The position numbers and the translations under genes were made by a program. A DNA stretch of 18,704 bases from Planctomycetes bacterium UBA7888. GTDB taxonomy: Bacteria > Planctomycetota > UBA1135. Within the stretch, counting starts at the first letter, position 1, and every line of letters begins with the position of its first letter. The stretch spans positions 5,090-23,793 of the forward strand of contig DLRM01000029.1 of NCBI GenBank assembly GCA_002500505.1, given 5' to 3'. Positions 1-5,309 of the stretch are shown one piece after another. Under the pieces are notes generated by a model. That model did not search any database, had not been told where the DNA came from, and was given only the letters and a program-made list of their open reading frames with translations.

Positions 1-1079
1 ATGGAGAAGATGGAGAAGATGGAGGGCGAAAATTATTTGGAGCGAAACCAGATATCCGTGCCCACAGTTTCGAAGAGGCTGTTGAAAGTGCGGATGCAGG
101 CACTTACGAAGCATTTATTTCTCGCCTAGTTGGCTCTGTTCGCCGCGGTTTGTCTGCAGCTTCAATTAAACCATCCGCCGTCCATCTTTTAGGAGATGAA
201 CTTCCTCTGCTTTGTGAAAAACTTACAGGGCGATTGGGCGTCTCGAGTTCTTCGCTGGCGCTCGGCCTTCCTACTGAATCGCAAAAGGACGAGGACGCGA
301 CTGTCGTTTCCCCTGACCCGGTTTCTTTAGGTGCTGCTCTTCGGGGCTTGGGCCACGGAGGTTCTGAAATGAACTTCCGCCAAGAAGAATTTCGTTTTGC
401 CCGTGGCATGGAGAGAATTGCCGGCGCATTGACTCTAATGCTTGTCGGTTTGATTGCGTGGCTTCTCGTGGACTCAGTCATCCTTTATCGAAAAACCCAA
501 TCTTTGCAGCAACGTACCGATGATATTTACGAACGCGCCGCTTTGTTCGTTGAAAAGCTAAACGATGACCTTTCCGAGGAAGCTCCAGATGCGTGGAAAA
601 TTCGCACGCGCTTCAGCGAAGACTTTAGTCCTCTCAATCGAATGCCAAACTTGCGAAATCGTTTGATGGCCGCAAAGCGTGATCTTGACGAAATGGTTGG
701 AGAAGCTGGCATTGAGCTCCCACAGTCCTGTTTGAATGCTTGGAATCTTCTCTTTGGAGTTATGGAAAGGGAGCTTGAGGAACGCTTCAATGGCCGATGG
801 ATGCTGGAAGGACTTGAATTTCTTTCGATTGACAAAAAAACTAAGAGTCCTGCCCATGTTTTGGCAACGGTGACAGTCACTATTTTCAGTGATGGTCAGG
901 ACACAGACCTTCATCGCTTTGAAGCACTCTCAGGTGCTTTGCAGGCCCAACCTTGGTGCATTGGGACAGTAGAAACGCCAGGCGGGTTTAAAGCAACCAA
1001 GGACAACGAGCCTGGAACGCGCACTGGAGTCATCAAAGTTAAGATTAATACCACTGGTGCCCGGGAGGGGAAAGCATGA
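1..1079 (+). CDS. gspL: Type II secretion system protein GspL, 5'-truncated by the window edge
   Basis: The frame is open from base 3 to the TGA at 1077-1079, giving 358 visible codons, so the gene starts upstream of the window. A TTG at 150 is only an internal codon. The first ~120 residues resemble the last subdomain of the actin-like (PilM-type) cytoplasmic domain of GspL. They end in the family-typical phrase SLGAALRGLG followed by MNFRQEEFRFA. A single membrane helix follows (about bases 417-485, GALTLMLVGLIAWLLV), then a coiled stretch and an alpha/beta periplasmic domain, which is the GspL order. GspL links the GspE ATPase to the inner-membrane platform of the type II secretion system and partners GspM. 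The next gene overlaps by ATGA, as expected. The window opens with a short in-frame GED-GED repeat (bases 3-20). Family call is good; a PilM/PilN-like fusion of a type IV pilus system is the alternative. Confidence 0.72.
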   Translation, partial: GEDGEDGGRKLFGAKPDIRAHSFEEAVESADAGTYEAFISRLVGSVRRGLSAASIKPSAVHLLGDELPLLCEKLTGRLGVSSSSLALGLPTESQKDEDATVVSPDPVSLGAALRGLGHGGSEMNFRQEEFRFARGMERIAGALTLMLVGLIAWLLVDSVILYRKTQSLQQRTDDIYERAALFVEKLNDDLSEEAPDAWKIRTRFSEDFSPLNRMPNLRNRLMAAKRDLDEMVGEAGIELPQSCLNAWNLLFGVMERELEERFNGRWMLEGLEFLSIDKKTKSPAHVLATVTVTIFSDGQDTDLHRFEALSGALQAQPWCIGTVETPGGFKATKDNEPGTRTGVIKVKINTTGAREGKA

Positions 1080-1621
1080 GCGGGAACCGTACCCTTTTAT
1101 TCTTGATTGCCCTTTGTCTGGCCGCTGCTGGAGCGCGCACGTGGATTGGAGGAGAACACTCCGATTACGAACAAGGCTTCGTGACGCACAAAAAGGCGTA
1201 TCAAGACATATACAAAACGGTTCAAGATCTTTCCCTCCGTCGGGGACAAGTCATTTTCGGCGAAGCTGAATCGAGTTTTATGGGCTATATTTCCGGACAA
1301 GCAAGAGATGCTTATATGGGGACAGTCACCATTAACCCCAACACGAAACCAAAGGGAAACCAGTACTTAGATACAACGATGACAGTTTCTTCTGAAAACA
1401 AGGGAGCTGGATTTACTCGCAATGCGCTTGCTGGTTTTTTGTTTAATGTTGAGTCTGTGAAGAAGAGCATGAAATTTCGCACGACTAATTTGAAAATTTC
1501 CTCAGCGAACCCAGGTGACAAGCGAGGTCGACCTGTGAAGAAGGGTGCCGAACGCGAAGACATTTGGCGCTTGGATAATTTGGTATTTAAACGTCGTATG
1601 CCTACGGAAAAGAAACGCTAA
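1076..1621 (+). CDS. Small single-pass periplasmic protein, GspM/PilO-like by position and shape
   Basis: This 181-residue protein starts with an ATG that overlaps the gspL stop (ATGA). It has a short positive N-terminus, one hydrophobic segment (about residues 7-20, LLFLIALCLAAAGA), then a soluble, basic, extracytoplasmic part. The segment could be an uncleaved anchor or a signal peptide; the Cys in it does not fit a lipobox, because Leu precedes it. The C-terminal half has the alternating-strand look of the small ferredoxin-like domain of GspM/PilO: a strand near residues 97-105 (LDTTMTVSS), a helix containing FTRNALAGFLFNVESV, then strands to RLDNLVFKRR. Order after gspL supports the role of GspM, which stabilises GspL in the secretion platform, but sequence identity alone does not prove it. 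It ends at TAA 1619-1621, overlapping the stop of the convergent gene. Confidence 0.55.
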   Translation: MSGNRTLLFLIALCLAAAGARTWIGGEHSDYEQGFVTHKKAYQDIYKTVQDLSLRRGQVIFGEAESSFMGYISGQARDAYMGTVTINPNTKPKGNQYLDTTMTVSSENKGAGFTRNALAGFLFNVESVKKSMKFRTTNLKISSANPGDKRGRPVKKGAEREDIWRLDNLVFKRRMPTEKKR

Positions 1622-2652
1622 AGAAAGCGACGTAAGACAGATAACGCTCCCTCGCTCCAGGGAACCCGATGTCCTTTTCCTGATTCCGACATTTTTTCGC
1701 GGTTTTCCAAATACCAGTCCCAAGTTCGAACGAGAGTTTCTGCATTCGAATATTGGGGTTTCCAGCCCAAGCCTTGCAGTTTGTTGCAGTCAACCCAGGA
1801 GTCTTGGTCTGCAGTGCCCCAGACCCATTTGTAGAGTGGGGAAAGGTGGAAGAACCCGAGTATCGCTAAGGCGGATTTTGCAAGCCACGCTGGAGTTGTC
1901 ATGAGCCGACTTCCGCTTGAAGCGTGCTCGAAAAGAGTACCCATGTCCTCGGCGACCGTGTTGAATTCAAGTGCACCAACATTGAAGGCTTGGTTTGCAG
2001 AATCGGAATCTGCTTCAACCAAAATTCGAACCGCTTGGGCGGCGTCAGAAACATCCAGGAGTTGATACCGATTCTGCCCATCACCAATCACGGGGATTCG
2101 GCGACCTTCCCGAATCCACTCAAATAAGATTTGGAATACACCAAGGCGCTCTGGGCCAATGAAAGTCTTTGGTCGAAGAACAGGAACGCAGAGTCCAGCC
2201 TCTCTCGCTTTCTCGCAGAGGGATTCGGCGGAAACCTTGCTTTCTCCATAAGGACCAACTCCATGCAAGGCATCTTCTTCGTTCAGGGGATGGTGGTCGG
2301 GTATTCCGTATACAGCGGTCGAGGAAATATGGACAACTCTTGGGACTCCGACCTCCTTGGCAACTTCAAGGACGGCTCGAGTTCCGTCTAAATTGACCGA
2401 ACGGATTTCAGTCGCCTTCCAAAGTGGAAGAGCGGCGGCTGCATGAATGATGGCATCGGCGTTGGCAAATGCTTCTCGTAAAGCTGTACGGTTGCGGACA
2501 TCAGCTTGAACGCGTTCAACTGTTCGTGCCTCCGAGGGCAATTCGGAGTCAGGGATTTCCTCCAAATCCAGCAAAACCAAGTCTGCATTTGGGAAGGCAC
2601 GCGAAATATGGAAACCAAAAAATCCGGCACCGCCGGTAATCACTAGTTTCAT
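1618..2652 (-). CDS. NAD(P)-dependent epimerase/dehydratase (extended SDR family)
   Basis: This 344-residue protein has the full extended short-chain dehydrogenase pattern. The dinucleotide-binding motif TGGAGFFGFH lies at residues 6-15, an acidic residue after strand 2 (LLDLEE, 27-32) suggests NAD preference, and HAAAALPLW is near residue 70. The catalytic region has Ser110/Ser111 and Tyr135-x3-Lys139 (YGESK), followed by RPKTFIGP at 160-167. The family acts on nucleotide sugars, sterols or polyketide-like ketones; the exact substrate is not readable here. A hydrophobic C-terminal stretch (about residues 254-274) could touch the membrane. It is the last gene of a three-gene minus-strand cluster and begins 3 bp after the UbiA-family gene, with no clear Shine-Dalgarno, so translation is probably coupled. 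An isoprenoid-linked sugar role is inferred from that neighbour. Its TAG stop overlaps the TAA of the convergent secretion gene. Confidence 0.85.
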   Translation of the reverse strand: MKLVITGGAGFFGFHISRAFPNADLVLLDLEEIPDSELPSEARTVERVQADVRNRTALREAFANADAIIHAAAALPLWKATEIRSVNLDGTRAVLEVAKEVGVPRVVHISSTAVYGIPDHHPLNEEDALHGVGPYGESKVSAESLCEKAREAGLCVPVLRPKTFIGPERLGVFQILFEWIREGRRIPVIGDGQNRYQLLDVSDAAQAVRILVEADSDSANQAFNVGALEFNTVAEDMGTLFEHASSGSRLMTTPAWLAKSALAILGFFHLSPLYKWVWGTADQDSWVDCNKLQGLGWKPQYSNAETLVRTWDWYLENREKMSESGKGHRVPWSEGALSVLRRFL

Positions 2653-2655
2653 CGC

Positions 2656-3543
2656 TTAAAGGTAAATCACTTGAGCGACAACTCCTGCGTAACCCGCGAG
2701 AGCAATCAGTAGAGGAATATCTGTAAAGAGAAGCCGATTTGGATTTTGGCCACGGTCCTTTTGGTAAACAAGGTGCAAATACCGAAGGATTCCGTAAAAG
2801 ACAAAGGGCAAAGTCCAAATCATTCCGGGTTGACCAGCGCGCGAATCCATTTGAACTTCTAGCTGAAGCAGAGTGCTTGGCAACAAGGTGTAAAGGGCGT
2901 AAGTCACAACAGTGGACGAGGCCACGACCCCAATCATGAGGTCCAAGCCCGAGGTGGCGTATTGGCTCAAGAGTGGGCGAGTAGAAGAGCTTTCCCCCAG
3001 TGCAACGATTTCGGCTTTTCGTTTGCAAAGGGCAAGGAAGAGAGCAATCTCAACAGTGCAAACAACAAGCCAGGGCGATAGAGGAACGTCGATGGCCCAA
3101 ACTCCAGCGAGTACACGCAGAAGGAAACCTGCGGCAATGCAAAAAGCATCAACCAAAACGACATGCTTGAGCCAGAGGCTATAGAGCACCTGTAGAACTA
3201 AATAACAAGCGACGGCAGAAATGGAAGAAGGGAGACAAAAATGAAGAAGAAGGAGGGCGCCAAGAGCAAGGCCAATCGAGAGCGCAAGGGCAGTCGTGGT
3301 AGAAACGGCACCCGAGGCAATGGGCCGAGTCTTCTTGATGGGGTGCTTTGAGTCACGGTCACGGTCTTGAAGGTCGTTGAATAGGTAGACCGCCGAAGAA
3401 GCGAGACAAAAGCTGAAGAAGGCAAGCAGGGTGTGATGAATGTCAACCCGTGAAGTCGCATGCCCACTAAATGCCAGCCCAGCAAAGACCACCATGTTTT
3501 TGGTCCATTGGCGCATCCGCAGGGCTTGGAGGAGTGGGGGCAT
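2656..3543 (-). CDS. UbiA-family prenyltransferase, decaprenyl-phosphate phosphoribosyltransferase type
   Basis: This is a 295-residue integral membrane protein with about eight or nine helices. I chose the ATG at 3541-3543 because it gives the family N-terminus (LLQALRMRQWTKNMVVFAGL) and sits 5 bp after the upstream stop. An upstream ATG at 3621 would add 26 residues lying inside the preceding gene. The Mg/prenyl-diphosphate motif is NDLQDRDRD (residues 56-64, Asn56, Asp57, Asp60, Asp64), followed by HPIKKTRPIASG. VDAFCIAAGFLLRVLAG (131-147) and the C-terminal FYGILRYLHLVY (249-260) with NPNRLLFTDIPLL are typical of the branch that moves phosphoribose from PRPP to a polyprenyl phosphate (the Rv3806c type), rather than of ubiquinone or heme O enzymes. 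In actinobacteria that product feeds arabinan synthesis; in this organism the acceptor sugar pathway is unknown. The linked epimerase could modify the product. Confidence 0.8.
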   Translation of the reverse strand: MPPLLQALRMRQWTKNMVVFAGLAFSGHATSRVDIHHTLLAFFSFCLASSAVYLFNDLQDRDRDSKHPIKKTRPIASGAVSTTTALALSIGLALGALLLLHFCLPSSISAVACYLVLQVLYSLWLKHVVLVDAFCIAAGFLLRVLAGVWAIDVPLSPWLVVCTVEIALFLALCKRKAEIVALGESSSTRPLLSQYATSGLDLMIGVVASSTVVTYALYTLLPSTLLQLEVQMDSRAGQPGMIWTLPFVFYGILRYLHLVYQKDRGQNPNRLLFTDIPLLIALAGYAGVVAQVIYL

Positions 3544-3548
3544 TGTTT

Positions 3549-4388
3549 TTAGGATACCCGTTCGGTTGTGTTCGCTCTTTCTGGTTTGATTCCGAGCATC
3601 GCGCGACAAACAGAGCTCCATCGAAGAACGGAACTAAGCTCGGGGGCTTTGCGGAACAAATCTTGATTCGGGTTCTCTGCTTGGTCCAGTAGCTTTCGGC
3701 TCCGAACAACCACAGCCCGAAGGCCCCGCCGAAGGCGGGCACCTAAGTGCGGCCGAAGACTCAAGCCTTCGTCTAGAAGTTGGCGAGCCCAGCGAGCTTC
3801 AGTGGCGATGAATCTTTGGACAGGAGCGGTCTGAACGCCAAGCTTGAGTTCTTCAAGAGTGACTTGGCATTTTTCAAGATCTGAAGTGGGGAGTGGGAAA
3901 CAACCCGCAGCAAGGTGCTTGGGTAGTTGGACCAAGATTCCCGTTAATGCGAGACCGAGGCCCAGTCTTTCAGCGGGCGGGCGGGCCTCGGGGGTACGAC
4001 GGCCGCCAATGGCCAGCATCCCGCTGGCTACTGGGGCGACTCTAGGAAGGAGAAAGGCGAGTAATTCGCCACGATTTTTGGGGCAATTTGGAAGGGGCTC
4101 TGGAAAAAGGCGGAGGATGTCTCGAATGTCCTTTGCCGGAACTTCACCTGCAGCCATGCTTGACCAAAGAGCAATGAGGAGGGGGCCGTCTGGTCGACCT
4201 CGAAGCATGGCTTCGGTTGAGGCAGAAAATCCGTCATTTTTCTCGCGGGCTGGCCCAAGGGCGAAGGCCAAAAAGGGTTCCATTGCCCGAAGAACTGAGT
4301 GAGGCATCAAGACAGGGCCTGGATAAAAATCGCCAGCAAGCTCCTTGGCCAAACGGCTGGAGTAACGACGGGCGTGACCAAGGTTCAT
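3549..4388 (-). CDS. Squalene/phytoene synthase-fold protein with degenerate active-site motifs
   Basis: This 279-residue protein begins the minus-strand cluster. Its helical pattern follows the trans-isoprenyl diphosphate synthase head-to-head branch (HpnC/HpnD/CrtB). Examples are an MP-x3-R-A start near residues 28-35, PVASGMLAIGG (119-129) at the place of the family's VAGxVG segment, and LGLALTGILVQLPKHLAAGCFPLP (144-167) at the place of the family's LGxAxQLTNILRDxxED...GRxYLP. The two Asp-rich metal-binding motifs are not there. The first region reads FALGPAREKND (42-52) instead of a DDxxD-like motif. The second has Gln-Leu-Pro-Lys where Asp-x3-Asp is expected. Catalysis of the normal reaction is therefore doubtful; a regulatory, scaffolding or altered-reaction role is possible. 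Part of the gene is visibly richer in G+C than its surroundings (about 3960-4015). It ends at TAA 3549-3551, just before the UbiA-family gene. Confidence 0.6.
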   Translation of the reverse strand: MNLGHARRYSSRLAKELAGDFYPGPVLMPHSVLRAMEPFLAFALGPAREKNDGFSASTEAMLRGRPDGPLLIALWSSMAAGEVPAKDIRDILRLFPEPLPNCPKNRGELLAFLLPRVAPVASGMLAIGGRRTPEARPPAERLGLGLALTGILVQLPKHLAAGCFPLPTSDLEKCQVTLEELKLGVQTAPVQRFIATEARWARQLLDEGLSLRPHLGARLRRGLRAVVVRSRKLLDQAENPNQDLFRKAPELSSVLRWSSVCRAMLGIKPERANTTERVS

Positions 4389-4414
4389 GATTTGAATTTT
4401 AATTGGGGTCGTAT

Positions 4415-4444
4415 TTGGGTTTGGGGTCCTTAAAAGGTTACATT
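4415..4444 (+). promoter_or_regulatory. Weak candidate promoter for the histidine kinase gene
   Basis: In the 95-bp divergent gap (4389-4483) a TTGGGT (4415-4420) is followed after 18 bp by TACATT (4439-4444), a loose match to a sigma-70 promoter pointing toward the kinase. A start of transcription would fall near 4451, at the foot of the inverted repeat described next. The minus-strand cluster must also be driven from this gap, but I see no convincing element for it. The match is weak and the phylum's promoter consensus is unknown. Confidence 0.22.
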
Positions 4445-4447
4445 CTC

Positions 4448-4474
4448 GGAAGCAGAAGCCTTCACTCTGCTTCT
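4448..4474. repeat. 8-bp perfect inverted repeat in the divergent gap, just upstream of the kinase start
   Basis: GAAGCAGA (4449-4456) and TCTGCTTC (4466-4473) are exact reverse complements separated by 9 bases; a G-T pair extends the stem by one. The repeat ends 10 bases before the kinase ATG at 4484. It could be an operator bound by a dimeric regulator, or an RNA hairpin over the ribosome entry region of the kinase mRNA, which has no visible Shine-Dalgarno. No T-run follows it on the plus strand, so it is unlikely to be a plus-strand terminator. Confidence 0.5.
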
Positions 4475-4483
4475 CGTCACTTC

Positions 4484-5200
4484 ATGAGCCAACCCAAACC
4501 CGACCTTTCGACACCGTCCGTCCAAGACGCTGCTCATTTTGCGCACGACTTGAGAAATTTGCTTTCTTCTGTGCTTGGACATGCGGAACTCCTTTTAAAT
4601 AAAGCGGATACGGGCTTTTCATCTTCTCAGCAACAGAGTCTCCGAGCTCTCAGTATGGCTTCGAGCCGAGCCGCCGCTCTCTGTGAAGAGATGATGGACT
4701 GGGCAAAGGCTGGCGACCAAGTTTATGAGCCGATTTCGCTGTCTATGGTTGTGGATTCGGCTTGCGGTCTTTTTGAATCACAGATTGATCGCACGATTCG
4801 TCTCAGTTGGTCAGGTGAGGCTGAGCCTTTGGTCAGGGGGTGCCCACGAAGATTAGAAAGGGCGGTTCTCAATTTACTTTGGAATTCTCGTGATTCTATT
4901 CAGGCAACGGGCAGAGGCAATGGAACCATTGAGGTCTCTTGGGGGGAATTTCCCGATGGGGCTTGGTTGGAGGTTTCCGATGATGGTGCGGGCTTGCCGG
5001 ATGGGGAGCTTGGAGATTGGACTGAAGCCTTTGCAAGCACCCGTGAATCTCTGAATGAAACCCGTGGACTGGGTCTCCATTCGGTCGCTCGCACGATTCA
5101 AGCCGGTTCCGGTCGGTTGATAGGGTCGAATAACTCCGAAAAAGGGGGTGCTCGGATGCGTTTGGAGTTCCCAGTTCCTGCCGATTTACTAAAGTCATGA
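4484..5200 (+). CDS. Small cytoplasmic sensor histidine kinase, orphan
   Basis: From the ATG at 4484 the product is 238 residues. The frame extends upstream to a TTG at 4403, but that adds a stretch lacking domain features and would cover the promoter gap. The dimerisation/phosphoacceptor helix carries His21 in AHDLRNLLSSVLGHAELLL. The ATPase domain has an N box (AVLNLLWNSRDSI, Asn134), a G1 box (SDDGAGLP, Asp166/Asp167) and a G2 box (TRGLGLHSVARTI, 193-205). There is no membrane helix, no sensor domain such as PAS or GAF, and no receiver domain, so the signal must reach it through a partner. It resembles the minimal NtrB-like kinases that accompany a separate regulator, but no response regulator gene is present here. 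It lies immediately upstream of, and co-directional with, the kor-nuo operon (110 bp gap), so a role in controlling that operon is conceivable but only inferred. Confidence 0.85.
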   Translation: MSQPKPDLSTPSVQDAAHFAHDLRNLLSSVLGHAELLLNKADTGFSSSQQQSLRALSMASSRAAALCEEMMDWAKAGDQVYEPISLSMVVDSACGLFESQIDRTIRLSWSGEAEPLVRGCPRRLERAVLNLLWNSRDSIQATGRGNGTIEVSWGEFPDGAWLEVSDDGAGLPDGELGDWTEAFASTRESLNETRGLGLHSVARTIQAGSGRLIGSNNSEKGGARMRLEFPVPADLLKS

Positions 5201-5241
5201 AAAAGGTGCATTGGGGACTGCACTAACGGCTTTGGAGAACC

Positions 5242-5247
5242 TAAAAT
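5242..5247 (+). promoter_or_regulatory. Possible -10 element ahead of korA
   Basis: The 109-bp gap between the kinase stop and korA contains TAAAAT at 5242-5247, close to a sigma-70 -10 box. No good -35 lies at the proper distance: TGCACT at 5219-5224 matches only half of TTGACA, and TTGGGG at 5211 is too far. A start from this element would fall near 5254 and would exclude the short leader reading frame that begins at 5246, so the two proposals compete. The gap also holds a 5-bp stem, GTGCA/TGCAC (5206-5223), without a T-run. Confidence 0.2.
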
Positions 5248-5305
5248 GATGCGCCAATTTGGTCGCCCTTCGCGTCCAGCAACGTCTAACCGCAACCACC
5301 CCTAG
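5246..5305 (+). CDS. Possible 19-residue leader peptide upstream of korA
   Basis: A GGAG at 5234-5237 lies 8 bases before an ATG-ATG pair (5246, 5249). The frame runs 19 codons, MMRQFGRPSRPATSNRNHP, to a TAG at 5303-5305, four bases before the korA ATG. Its ribosome site is better spaced than korA's own: the AGAGG at 5304-5308 overlaps the leader stop and sits only one base from the korA start. This arrangement would suit translational coupling, with ribosomes ending on the leader reinitiating on korA. The peptide has no run of a single amino acid that would mark a classical attenuator. Short open frames also occur by chance, so the call is tentative. Confidence 0.33.
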   Translation: MMRQFGRPSRPATSNRNHP

Positions 5306-5309
5306 AGGT

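Noticed and set aside
1..132. Short plus-strand frame starting at base 1 (MEKMEKMEGE...)
   Set aside because: It is out of frame with gspL, ends at a TAG at 130-132, and comes from the ATGGAGAAG repeat; it has no independent support.
150..152. TTG as the true start of the first gene
   Set aside because: The same frame is open all the way to base 3, and the upstream residues continue the PilM-like fold of GspL, so the gene is cut by the window edge.
1120..1138. Lipobox at the start of the GspM/PilO-like protein
   Set aside because: The Cys is preceded by Leu rather than Gly, Ala or Ser, so lipoprotein processing is unlikely.
3544..3621. Longer N-terminus for the UbiA-family protein starting at 3621
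   Set aside because: The extra 26 residues lie inside the preceding gene, are not hydrophobic, and do not belong to the family; the ATG at 3543 gives the normal N-terminus.
3725..3739. CCCGCC-GAA-GGCGGG hairpin as a terminator or repeat element
   Set aside because: It lies inside coding sequence of the squalene-synthase-like gene in a run of Arg/Gly/Leu codons and has no T-run; most likely a composition effect.
3844..4302. 152-codon plus-strand frame opposite the squalene-synthase-like gene
   Set aside because: Arg/Ser/Pro-rich composition typical of an antisense shadow, and no recognisable fold; the minus-strand protein explains the region.
5259..5309. TTG start adding 17 residues to KorA
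   Set aside because: There is no ribosome site at a proper distance and the added residues are not family-like; the ATG at 5310 fits the gamma-domain start.
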